Shown in pieces: positions 7,226 through 14,087 of a stretch of DNA of 15,188 bases. The DNA lies in the NCBI GenBank assembly GCA_050699035.1, contig JBOHDE010000081.1, positions 1 to 15,188 of the forward strand, read 5' to 3'. This DNA comes from WHTB01 sp050699035 (GTDB lineage: Bacteria > Actinomycetota > Actinomycetes > Propionibacteriales > Nocardioidaceae). Positions within the stretch are counted from its first letter, which is position 1. Each line of letters starts with the position of its first letter. The notes under the pieces are model-generated. The model had not been told where the DNA came from and did not search any database. It saw only the letters and a program-made list of their open reading frames with translations. Both the position numbers and the translations under genes were made by a program.

Positions 7226-7264
7226 CCGATATCGGATGATATCAGCGCGACCAGAGTCAGTCCA
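7226..7264 (-). promoter_or_regulatory. vapBC promoter with twin GATATC operators
   Basis: On the minus strand -35 TGGACT (7259-7264), 17 bases, -10 TATCAT (7236-7241, five of six to consensus). Two perfect palindromes overlap it: TGATATCA (7237-7244), covering the -10, and CCGATATCGG (7226-7235), at the expected transcription start. Both share a GATATC core and their centres are exactly ten bases apart, about one helical turn. This fits cooperative binding of a dimeric ribbon-helix-helix repressor. Confidence 0.7.
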
Positions 7265-7279
7265 GCAGCCTCGACTCGT

Positions 7280-7337
7280 CGAGATGGACGAAGTCGGTGT
7301 CGTTCGGGTGGGAGACACCCCGAGTTCGTCCATCTCG
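7280..7337. repeat. long imperfect hairpin between vapBC and msrA
   Basis: Arms 7280-7301 (begins CGAGATGGACGAA) and 7314-7337 (its near-complement, ending TTCGTCCATCTCG) pair over about 22 positions with one mismatch and a small bulge; loop of 12 bases. Lies 33 bases past the msrA stop and outside the vapBC promoter. Plausible as the msrA terminator, but the long AT-containing stem also resembles a palindromic intergenic repeat. Confidence 0.65.
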
Positions 7338-7369
7338 AGGTGTCTCGACCCGGCAAAGGCTGACGAGGC

Positions 7370-8008
7370 TCACGCGTCGGCGTACTTCACCCCGGTCGCG
7401 TGCAGGGGGCAGTAGCCGTTCGGGTTCTTCACGAGGTACTGCTGGTGGTAGTCCTCGGCGTAGTAGTAGGTGTCCAGCGGCAGGATCGCGGTGGTGATCT
7501 CGCCGTACCCTCGGGCGGTCATCGCCTTCTGATAGACGTCCCGCGACGCTTCCGCGGCCGCCTGCTGCTCGTCGGTCGTCGTGAAGATCACCGACCGATA
7601 CTGCGTGCCGTGGTCGTTGCCCTGGCGCATCCCCTGCGTCGGGTCGTGGTTCTCCCAGAACACCCGGAGCAGGTCGTCGTACGAGAACGTCGCCGGGTCG
7701 AACACCACCTGCACCACCTCGGCGTGCCCCGTCCGGCCGGTGCAGACCTCCTCGTACGTCGGGTTCGGCGTGCTCCCGCCGGCGTACCCGACCGAGGTCG
7801 ACCAGACACCGGGCAGCTCCCAGAACGTCTTCTCCTCACCCCAGAAGCAGCCCAGGCCGACCACGGCGACGCCGTAGCCCTCAGGGACGTCGCCCTCAAG
7901 CGGAGTGCCGAGCACGAGGTGCTTCCCGGCGACCGCGAACGGTCGGTCCGCCCGGCCGGGTAACGCGTCGGCGGTGGTCGGGAGCTCAGTCTTGTGACGT
8001 CCGAACAA
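7370..8008 (-). CDS. msrA: peptide methionine sulfoxide reductase A
   Basis: Repairs methionine S-sulfoxide in proteins, recycling through thioredoxin; cytoplasmic. 212 residues. GLGCFWGEEKTFWELPGV carries the nucleophile Cys54. GYAGG, PTYEEVCTGRTGHAEVVQV and VFWENHDPTQ are family blocks, and NGYCPLHATG near the C terminus holds the resolving cysteine (about Cys200). The longer open frame runs upstream through non-family sequence into the divergent MerR gene. I place the start at the TTG (8006-8008), because GGAGG is five bases upstream and the family usually begins LFGRHKTELP at this point. Convergent neighbours are absent; a long hairpin lies beyond its stop. Fits with sulfur metabolism nearby. 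Confidence 0.95.
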   Translation of the reverse strand: MFGRHKTELPTTADALPGRADRPFAVAGKHLVLGTPLEGDVPEGYGVAVVGLGCFWGEEKTFWELPGVWSTSVGYAGGSTPNPTYEEVCTGRTGHAEVVQVVFDPATFSYDDLLRVFWENHDPTQGMRQGNDHGTQYRSVIFTTTDEQQAAAEASRDVYQKAMTARGYGEITTAILPLDTYYYAEDYHQQYLVKNPNGYCPLHATGVKYADA

Positions 8009-8032
8009 CAGGTCCTCCAAGGATCGGTTCCA

Positions 8033-8052
8033 CCTGGCACAACCATGCCAGG
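8033..8052. repeat. inverted repeat in the msrA leader
   Basis: Perfect 7-bp arms CCTGGCA (8033-8039) and TGCCAGG (8046-8052) with a six-base loop, 15 bases upstream of the msrA ribosome binding site. Could be a regulator site or leader hairpin for msrA. I see no convincing -10/-35 pair for msrA in this region. Confidence 0.5.
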
Positions 8053-8085
8053 GGCCGGTTCGTTCCCGCAGCCACGTGGTGGTGG

Positions 8086-8116
8086 TTGACCTTGCCCTTG
8101 GGGCAGGGCCAAGACT
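8086..8116 (+). promoter_or_regulatory. MerR-type promoter and operator (19-bp spacer, autoregulated)
   Basis: -35 TTGACC (8086-8091), a 19-base spacer, and -10 AAGACT (8111-8116), with the GTG seven bases further on. The spacer carries a dyad: GACCTTGCCC (8088-8097), three central bases, GGGCAGGGCC (8101-8110), eight of ten positions matching. A 19-20 base spacer with a central dyad is the hallmark of promoters activated by MerR-family proteins, which untwist the DNA to align the two boxes. The adjacent gene encodes a MerR protein. Confidence 0.75.
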
Positions 8117-8123
8117 GACAGCC

Positions 8124-8963
8124 GTGACCACCGAAAGACTGCTGAGCATCGGAGCGTTCGCCCGCGAGTCGCGACTGTCGGCGAAGGCGCTGCGGCTGTA
8201 CGACGAGTCCGGCCTGCTCGCCCCCGCCCGGGTCGACGCCAGCACCGGCTACCGCTCCTACACGCCGGACCAGCTGGTCCGAGCCCGGCGGATCAGCCTG
8301 CTGCGCCGGCTCGGCCTGCCGCTCGCGCAGGTCGCCGTCATCCTCGACGGGTCCGACGGCGAACCCGCCGCGGACGCGGCACAGCGGTTGGCCGGCTGGT
8401 GGGCCACCGAGGAGCGCGCCCTCGCCGAGCGTCGCGGCCTGGTCGACTACCTCCTCGGCTCGCTCAACAGCGCAGCCGCACCGGAGTACGACGTCCGTTC
8501 CCGCACGATGCCCGACCGCAAGATCGCGAGCATCACGACACCCGTGCTGCAGCCCGAGCTGGTGGCGGCCTTCCACCGCCTCGTCGGCGAGATCCGCGAT
8601 CACCTCGATGCGTACGGGGCCGAGCGCGGCCACGAGTTCTGGGTGATCTACCACGGAGTCGTCAGCCCGGACAGCGATGGCCCGATCGAGGTGTGCGTGC
8701 CGTTCGTCGGTCCGGTCGAGCCGGCGGGCGGTATCGGGATCAGGATCGAGCAGGCCCACCAGGAGGCCTACACCGCGATCACCGCGCAGGAGTGCAGCTA
8801 TCCAGGAATCCTGCACGCCTTCGACGCGGTCGAACGCTGGGCACTCGACCACGGTGAGCGCACAGGGTCGAGCCGGGAGATCTACCCGGTGCCGTGGGAC
8901 GACCGCCCCGTCGCCGGTCCCGTCGCCGACATCGTCCAGCCCTACCGCCCTACCACTCCCTGA
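8124..8963 (+). CDS. MerR-family regulator with GyrI-like effector-binding domain
   Basis: A ligand-responsive DNA-binding protein, 279 residues. Residues 6-76 form the MerR winged helix-turn-helix (LLSIGAFARESRLSAKALRL, YDESGLLAP, GYRSYTPDQLVRARRI). A helical linker leads to a C-terminal GyrI-like/BmrR-type domain from about residue 125 (MPDRKIASITTPVL, EFWVIYHGVVSP, IEVCVPFVGPV, REIYPVPW) that would bind a small, often hydrophobic or cationic ligand. The GTG at 8124 follows the MerR-type promoter directly, so the transcript is predicted leaderless. It is followed after 21 bases by the transglutaminase-like gene with its own ribosome binding site, so the two form an operon. Inducer unknown. 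Confidence 0.9.
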   Translation: MTTERLLSIGAFARESRLSAKALRLYDESGLLAPARVDASTGYRSYTPDQLVRARRISLLRRLGLPLAQVAVILDGSDGEPAADAAQRLAGWWATEERALAERRGLVDYLLGSLNSAAAPEYDVRSRTMPDRKIASITTPVLQPELVAAFHRLVGEIRDHLDAYGAERGHEFWVIYHGVVSPDSDGPIEVCVPFVGPVEPAGGIGIRIEQAHQEAYTAITAQECSYPGILHAFDAVERWALDHGERTGSSREIYPVPWDDRPVAGPVADIVQPYRPTTP

Positions 8964-8984
8964 CCGACCGCGGAAGGAAGCACC

Positions 8985-9914
8985 ATGTCGACCCGCATCG
9001 ATCTCAGCAGGCACAGCAGCTACTCCGACCCCGGCCGGCACGCCGGCCTGCTCGACGCTGTGCCCACGGATCTCCCCGGCCTCTCCGCGGTCGCGCGGAA
9101 CGTGATCGTGCACTATCGGACCTTCAGCAGCGACCTGCCTGCGACGACCCGCGACGACATCCACCTGCGCTGGCTGTCGGCGATCCTCGACGTCGACCAG
9201 TCGCGGCACGACCGCCCGCTTGCCGGGCCTCGCGAGCTGGCGTCCCGGGTCCAGGGCTGCTGCCGCGACCACACGTTGTTCTGCGTCGGCGCGCTGCGCC
9301 AGCACGGCATCGCCGCCCGCAGCAGGATCGGGTTCGCTGACTACTTCGCACCAGACTTCCACCACGACCACGTGGTCGTCGAGACCTGGCAGGCCGGTCG
9401 GTGGGTGCGCTTCGACCCCGAGGTCGAAGCCCCGCGAGACGGCATCCCTACTCCGATGGACATCCCGGCCGGCCCAGGCGCGCCGTTCCAGACGGCGGCC
9501 GAGGTGTGGCAGGGCTACCGCTCGGGCGCGGTCGACCCCAGCCGCTTCGGGGTGGAGCCGGGTACGGACCTTTCCGGCCCGTGGTTCATCCAGTGCTACG
9601 TCCTGATGGAGCTCGCCCATCGCCAGGGCGACGAGCTGCTGCTGTGGGACGGCTGGGGTGCGATGAGCCAGCCGGGTGCTCTCGACGCGGCCGAGGTCGC
9701 ACTCGCCGACGAGGTTGCCGCGCTGCTCGTCGCCGCCGACGGTGGCGACGACGGCGCCGAGGCCGAGCTCGGCCGCCGCTATGCCGCTGACGTACGCCTG
9801 CACCCGGGCCCTCAGGTCCTTCGGCAGTCGCCCTTCGGCGGTCCTCCGCAGCGAGACGAGGTCGGGCCCCGCCACATTGCGGTCGGGAGTACGACGACGG
9901 CGGTGACCAACTAG
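8985..9914 (+). CDS. transglutaminase-like cysteine-hydrolase domain protein
   Basis: 309 residues with a transglutaminase/protease-like core. The catalytic triad is visible: Cys93 in GCCRDHTLF (91-99), His129 in HHDHVVVETW (126-135) and Asp144 in RWVRFDPE (139-146). Family members act as proteases, peptide amidases or cross-linkers; which applies here cannot be told. No signal peptide, so cytoplasmic. Residues after about 160 (AEVWQGYRSG, GPWFIQCYVLMELAH, LLLWDGWGAM) form a domain I do not recognise by function. The ATG has GGAAGGA six bases upstream and lies 21 bases past the MerR stop. Its TAG stop supplies the first three bases of the -10 box of metB. Confidence 0.85.
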   Translation: MSTRIDLSRHSSYSDPGRHAGLLDAVPTDLPGLSAVARNVIVHYRTFSSDLPATTRDDIHLRWLSAILDVDQSRHDRPLAGPRELASRVQGCCRDHTLFCVGALRQHGIAARSRIGFADYFAPDFHHDHVVVETWQAGRWVRFDPEVEAPRDGIPTPMDIPAGPGAPFQTAAEVWQGYRSGAVDPSRFGVEPGTDLSGPWFIQCYVLMELAHRQGDELLLWDGWGAMSQPGALDAAEVALADEVAALLVAADGGDDGAEAELGRRYAADVRLHPGPQVLRQSPFGGPPQRDEVGPRHIAVGSTTTAVTN

Positions 9915-9917
9915 CCT
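9912..9917 (+). promoter_or_regulatory. -10 box of metB, leaderless, overlapping the upstream stop
   Basis: TAGCCT (TANNNT type) followed by six bases to the ATG of metB at 9924. There is no ribosome binding site. The first three bases are the stop codon of the transglutaminase-like gene. No clear -35 is visible. Confidence 0.5.
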
Positions 9918-9923
9918 CAGTAC

Positions 9924-11087
9924 ATGACCACTCCCGACTTCGGCTTCGAGACCCTGGCGATCCGCGCCGGGCAGGAGCCTGACCCGCGCACCGGCGCGGT
10001 GATCCCCGCGATCTACGCCACCAGCACCTACCAGCAAGACGGGGTCGGCGGCCTTCGCGAGGGCTACGAGTACTCGCGCACCGCCAACCCGACCCGCACC
10101 GCCCTGGAGCAGTGCCTCGCCGCGCTGGAGCACGGCAGTAGGGGATTCGCGTTCGCCAGCGGGATGGCGGCCGAGGACACGCTGCTGCGCGCGCTGTGCA
10201 CGCCCGGCGACCACGTCGTCATTCCCAACGACGCGTACGGCGGCACCTTCCGGCTGTTCGACAAGGTCCTGAAGACCTGGGGACTCGACTACTCCGTCGC
10301 GCCGATCGCCGACGTGGACGGCGTCCGCGCCGCGGTCCAGCCCGGTCGGACCTCGGTGATCTGGGTCGAGACGCCCACCAACCCGCTGCTCGGCATCGCG
10401 GACATCGCGGGTCTCGCCGAGGTCGCGCACGAGACGGGTGCCCTGCTGGTGGTCGACAACACGTTCGCGTCGCCGTACCTCCAGCAGCCACTGGCCCTCG
10501 GCGCCAACGTCGTCGTGCACTCGACCACCAAGTACTGCGGCGGGCACTCCGACGTGGTCGGCGGAGCGGTGATCGTCGACGACGACGACTTGGAGGACCG
10601 GATCGCGTTCCACCAGAACGCCATCGGCGCGGTGGCCGGGCCGTTCGACTCCTGGCTGGTCCTCCGTGGGATCCGGACGCTCGGGGTACGGATGGACCGG
10701 CACTGCGACAACGCCGAGCGGGTCGTCGAGTTCCTGCTCGGCCGGCCCGAGATCACCGACGTCATCTACCCCGGGCTTGAGACCCACCCGGGCCACGTTC
10801 TCGCCACCAAGCAGATGAAGCGCTTCGGCGGGATGGTGTCGTTCCGCCACCGCGGCGGCGAGCAGGCGGCGGTCGACCTCTGCAACGCCACCCAGGTGTT
10901 CATCCTCGGCGAGTCGCTCGGCGGCGTCGAGTCGCTGATCGAGCACCCCGGCCGGATGACGCACGCCTCGGCCGCCGGCTCGCCGCTCGAGGTGCCCGGT
11001 GACCTGGTGCGGCTCTCGGTCGGCATCGAGACCGCTGACGACCTCCTCGCCGACCTCGCCCAGGCGCTCGACCAGGCTGGCCGGTGA
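9924..11087 (+). CDS. metB: cystathionine gamma-synthase (Cys/Met metabolism PLP enzyme)
   Basis: PLP enzyme joining cysteine to an O-activated homoserine to give cystathionine, en route to methionine; some actinobacterial MetB proteins also show gamma-lyase activity. 387 residues, nearly the mycobacterial MetB length. EYSRTANPTR (49-58) holds Tyr50 and Arg52, which contact the PLP phosphate of the partner subunit. Tyr105 in PNDAYGGT stacks on PLP, Asp178 in VVDNTFASPY pairs with its nitrogen, and Lys203 in HSTTKYCGGHSD forms the Schiff base. ESLGGVESLIEHP and LVRLSVGIE close the family pattern. Synthase versus lyase is not settled by sequence; with cbs nearby, lyase activity would complete a cysteine route. 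Overlaps the next gene by GTGA. Confidence 0.92.
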   Translation: MTTPDFGFETLAIRAGQEPDPRTGAVIPAIYATSTYQQDGVGGLREGYEYSRTANPTRTALEQCLAALEHGSRGFAFASGMAAEDTLLRALCTPGDHVVIPNDAYGGTFRLFDKVLKTWGLDYSVAPIADVDGVRAAVQPGRTSVIWVETPTNPLLGIADIAGLAEVAHETGALLVVDNTFASPYLQQPLALGANVVVHSTTKYCGGHSDVVGGAVIVDDDDLEDRIAFHQNAIGAVAGPFDSWLVLRGIRTLGVRMDRHCDNAERVVEFLLGRPEITDVIYPGLETHPGHVLATKQMKRFGGMVSFRHRGGEQAAVDLCNATQVFILGESLGGVESLIEHPGRMTHASAAGSPLEVPGDLVRLSVGIETADDLLADLAQALDQAGR

Positions 11088-12448
11088 GTGATCTCGTCTG
11101 CTGCGTCGACTTCGGCTCCACGTTCACCAAGGCTGCGCTGGTCGACCTGTCGGGTGGGGGACTCGTCGCGACCGCGTCGCACCGTACGACGATCGACACC
11201 GACGTGCTCGACGGCTGGGACGCCTGCCTGCGTCAGCTGATCGAGGCGGACACCGGGGCGAACGCGGCGCCGGTGCTCGCCTGCTCGTCGGCCGGCGGCG
11301 GCCTGCGGATCGCCGTGGTCGGCAACGAGGAGCTGGTCACCGTCGAGGCGGGTCGTCGGGTCGCGCTGTCGAGTGGCGGGCGTGTCGTCAGCGTCGTCTC
11401 CGGCGGGCTGACAGACCAGGTGTACGGGGACCTGACCGCCGCCGACCCCGATGTCGTACTCCTCGTCGGTGGCACGGACGGCGGCAACGTCGAGGTCGTC
11501 GTCACGGCCGCCCGGGTGCTCGCCGACCGGGTTTGGGACCGACCGGTGGTGGTGGCCGGCAATATCGTTGGTCAGCCCGAGATCGCTGCTCTGCTTGAAA
11601 AATCCGGCACACCGTACGTCCTCGCCGAGAACGTCGTGCCGCAGATCGGCGTGCTGCGTCCGGAGGGAGCCCGCGGCGCGATCCGAGACATGTTCGTCCA
11701 GCACGTGATCGGTGGCAAGCAGTTGTCGCGACGCGGCGACTTCACCGCGATGGTGCGAGCCGCCACCCCGGACGTCGTCCTGACCGCCGTCGAGCTGTTG
11801 TCCACCCGGGTGGGTGACGTGGCCGTCGTCGACGTGGGCGGCGCCACGACCGACGTGCACTCGGTGATCGACGTCGACCCGGAGGACGCCAGTCTCGCCC
11901 GCCAGGTGGTGGCGTCCGTGCCGGTGACCCGCACGGTCGAGGGCGACCTCGGCATGCGGTGGAGTGCCGTCGACACGCTCGCCGCGGGCCGGCAGGCCGG
12001 GCTCGCCGACGACCACGCTGCTCTCGGGCCGCGGGCCGAGCGGCGACGCAAGGACCCGGCGTACCTGCCGGACGACGACGGCGAGCGGGCGGCGGACCTC
12101 CGGCTGGCCGCGCTCGCCATCGGGGTGGCGCTGCGACGGCATGCGGGTCGCCAGCAGGTGACCTTCGGGCCTGATGGCCGCCTGGTCGAGCGCAGCGGCA
12201 AGGACCTGCGCGAGGTGGAGCTGCTGATCGGGTCCGGCGGTGTGCTGCGGCATCAACGGCCCGCGACCGCGCAGGGGGTGCTCCGGTCGGCCTGCGGCGG
12301 CGACGTACCCGGTGGGTGGCTGCTGCCGCGAGCGCCCCGGATGGCGGTCGACCGTGACTACGTGCTGGCCGCCGCCGGGCTGCTCGCGGCCGAGCATCCC
12401 GACGCGGCGCTCGCACTGATGCAGCCGCTGCTGGAGCCGCAGACCTGA
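11084..12448 (+). CDS. GlmL/MutL-family actin-fold ATPase (glutamate-mutase-associated type)
   Basis: Family members accompany adenosylcobalamin-dependent glutamate mutase and related aminomutases, probably as reactivating chaperones. 454 residues, family-typical length. Actin-fold ATPase motifs are present: phosphate 1 VDFGSTFTKAALVD (8-21, Asp9), VLLVGGTDGGN (125-135), phosphate 2 VVDVGGATTDVHS (248-260) and the adenosine motif LLIGSGGV (380-387). CSSAGGGLRIAVVG (67-80) is also characteristic of the family. The GTG start overlaps the metB stop as GTGA, so translation is coupled to metB. No mutase subunit lies in the window, which makes the placement odd. The family call is solid; the partner enzyme is unknown. 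Unrelated to the DNA mismatch-repair MutL. Confidence 0.85.
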   Translation: MSDLVCCVDFGSTFTKAALVDLSGGGLVATASHRTTIDTDVLDGWDACLRQLIEADTGANAAPVLACSSAGGGLRIAVVGNEELVTVEAGRRVALSSGGRVVSVVSGGLTDQVYGDLTAADPDVVLLVGGTDGGNVEVVVTAARVLADRVWDRPVVVAGNIVGQPEIAALLEKSGTPYVLAENVVPQIGVLRPEGARGAIRDMFVQHVIGGKQLSRRGDFTAMVRAATPDVVLTAVELLSTRVGDVAVVDVGGATTDVHSVIDVDPEDASLARQVVASVPVTRTVEGDLGMRWSAVDTLAAGRQAGLADDHAALGPRAERRRKDPAYLPDDDGERAADLRLAALAIGVALRRHAGRQQVTFGPDGRLVERSGKDLREVELLIGSGGVLRHQRPATAQGVLRSACGGDVPGGWLLPRAPRMAVDRDYVLAAAGLLAAEHPDAALALMQPLLEPQT

Positions 12449-12458
12449 ACGGCATCGA

Positions 12459-12515
12459 TGAGTGGGACGAGTTGGCGGCGACACGCCGGCGTGTCGCGCC
12501 AACTCGTCCCACTCA
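12459..12515. repeat. 57-base near-perfect hairpin between convergent genes
   Basis: Outer arms of 19 bases, TGAGTGGGACGAGTTGGCG (12459-12477) and its exact complement (12497-12515), one bulged G (12478), then inner arms CGACACGCC (12479-12487) and GGCGTGTCG (12488-12496) with no separate loop: 28 pairs with one bulge. It lies 10 bases past the glmL-like stop and 15 before the end of the MFS gene. It surely can act as a bidirectional terminator, but it is longer and more perfect than that role needs. Confidence 0.85.
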
Positions 12516-12530
12516 CCGGGGCGGGGTGTG

Positions 12531-14087
12531 TCAGACGGAGGCTCTCTCGGGTTCGGCGGGGGCCGGCTGACGGTCGGCCAACGGCTTCTCCTTGATGAAC
12601 CAGGCGATCCCGAAGGCGACCAGCACGACCGGGATCGACGCCAGGAACGCGTCGTGCAGGGAGAGCGCGAACGCGTCGACGACCGGCTCCCGGATCACCG
12701 CGGGGAGCGCCTTGATCGCGTCGACGTTGTTGGTGTCCGGCGTCCGCCCGGCCGGCAGGTTCGGCAGCTGCTCGGCCAGGTGGACACCGAGCCGGCTGCC
12801 CATGATCGCCCCGATCACGGCCGTACCGAAGGCGCCGCCCATCGACCGGAAGAACGTCACCGAGCTGGTCGCGGTGCCGATGTGGCGCCGGTCGACGCTG
12901 TTCTGTACGACGGTGATCAGGATCTGCATCTGTAGCCCGAGCCCGGCACCCATCACGTACATCGCGATCGCCATCACCCAGTACGGGCTGTCCGCGTCGA
13001 GCCGGCTGAGCAGGAACAGGGCGACGGCGACGGTCGCCGCACCGAGGATCGGGAAGACCTTGTACCGGCCGGTGCGCGACATGATCTGTCCGGAGCTGAT
13101 CGACGTCGAGAAGATGCCGACCACCATGGGCAGCATCGCCAGCCCCGACATGGTCGGCGTCATGCCGCCGACGATCTGCAGGAACAGCGGGATGAACACC
13201 AGCGCTCCGAACATCGCGAAGCCGACCACGAACACGAACACGACCGACAGGCTGAAGATGCTGTTGCGGAATAGCGACATCGGGATGATCGGCTCGGTCG
13301 CGCGAAGCTCGACGAGCACGAACAGCACGGCGAACGCCGCACCGGCGACGATCAGGGCCACGGCGGTCGGCGACTTCCAGCCGAGGTCGGGCCCGGCCCA
13401 GGCGGTGTAGAGCAGCAGGCTGGTGACCGCGGCGACGATGACCGCCGCGCCGACGTAGTCGATCTTGTGGTCCCGCCGCACGTGGTGCAGCTTGAGCGCC
13501 ATCGACGTGACGACGAGTGCCGCCAGGCCGATCGGGACGTTGATCCAGAACACCCAGCGCCAGCCCGGGCCGTCGGTGAACCAGCCGCCGAGCACCGGGC
13601 CGAGCACGCTCGACGTGCCGAAGACGGCGCCGAAGTAGCCCTGGTAGCGGCCGCGCTCGCGTGGCGGGATCACGTCGCCGATGGTCGCCAGGGCCAGCGC
13701 GAACAGGCCGCCGGCACCCAGGCCCTGCACGGCACGGAAACCGATCAGCATCTCGATGTTCTGGGCGAGCGCGGACAGCATCGAGCCGGCGACGAAGATG
13801 ATGATCGCGGCCTGGAACATCGGCCGCCGGCCGTACAGGTCGGAGATCTTGCCCCACAGCGGGGTCGACGCGGTGGAGGTGAGCAGGTACGTCGTGACGA
13901 CCCACGACAGCTTGTCGAGGCCGCCGAGGTCACTGGTGATCGCGGGCAGCGCCGTGCCGAGGATGCTCTGGTCGAGGGCGGCTAGGAACATCCCGGCCAT
14001 CAGCCCGCCGAGGACGACGAGGATCTGACGATGGCTGAGGTAGCCGTCGGTGGTGGGTGCGGTGGTGGATGCGGGGGCGGTGCTCAT
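12531..14087 (-). CDS. MFS drug exporter, DHA2 (EmrB/QacA) family, 14 TM segments
   Basis: Proton-coupled exporter of drug-like compounds in the cytoplasmic membrane; 518 residues, standard for 14-TM DHA2 transporters. TM1 carries ALDQSILGTALPAI with membrane Asp39. Motif A is LWGKISDLYGRRP (77-89). Motif B is RAVQGLGAGG (118-127), and motif C is VLGPVLGGWF (161-170), the antiporter signature. Long hydrophobic runs continue to KEKPLAD, followed by a short hydrophilic tail. The ATG at 14085-14087 overlaps the MarR stop as ATGA, with GAAGG upstream inside marR, so the two are co-translated. The longer frame into marR is a shadow. Substrate unknown; the MarR partner implies induction by an exported or toxic compound. 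Confidence 0.93.
   Translation of the reverse strand: MSTAPASTTAPTTDGYLSHRQILVVLGGLMAGMFLAALDQSILGTALPAITSDLGGLDKLSWVVTTYLLTSTASTPLWGKISDLYGRRPMFQAAIIIFVAGSMLSALAQNIEMLIGFRAVQGLGAGGLFALALATIGDVIPPRERGRYQGYFGAVFGTSSVLGPVLGGWFTDGPGWRWVFWINVPIGLAALVVTSMALKLHHVRRDHKIDYVGAAVIVAAVTSLLLYTAWAGPDLGWKSPTAVALIVAGAAFAVLFVLVELRATEPIIPMSLFRNSIFSLSVVFVFVVGFAMFGALVFIPLFLQIVGGMTPTMSGLAMLPMVVGIFSTSISSGQIMSRTGRYKVFPILGAATVAVALFLLSRLDADSPYWVMAIAMYVMGAGLGLQMQILITVVQNSVDRRHIGTATSSVTFFRSMGGAFGTAVIGAIMGSRLGVHLAEQLPNLPAGRTPDTNNVDAIKALPAVIREPVVDAFALSLHDAFLASIPVVLVAFGIAWFIKEKPLADRQPAPAEPERASV

Noticed and set aside
3930..9914. Possible phage or integrative element between cbs and metB
   Set aside because: No integrase, transposase, attachment-site duplication or phage structural gene is visible; the tail-fibre-like look of the collagen protein alone is not enough.
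7986..10964. Minus-strand open frame of 992 codons
   Set aside because: Runs antisense across merR, the transglutaminase gene and most of metB, all of which have clear family motifs; composition is that of a shadow frame with no domain of its own.
10766..12502. Minus-strand open frame of 578 codons
   Set aside because: Antisense to metB and the GlmL-like gene and low in motif content; the plus strand has intact catalytic motifs.
12358..13905. Minus-strand open frame of 515 codons in a frame other than the MFS gene
   Set aside because: Arg/Asp/Pro-rich with no membrane segments; the overlapping frame encodes a complete 14-TM transporter with all motifs.
14042..14080. GT- and GC-rich low-complexity stretch at the MFS N terminus
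   Set aside because: Encodes the Thr/Ala-rich N-terminal tail (APASTTAPTTDG) of the transporter; not an independent repeat.
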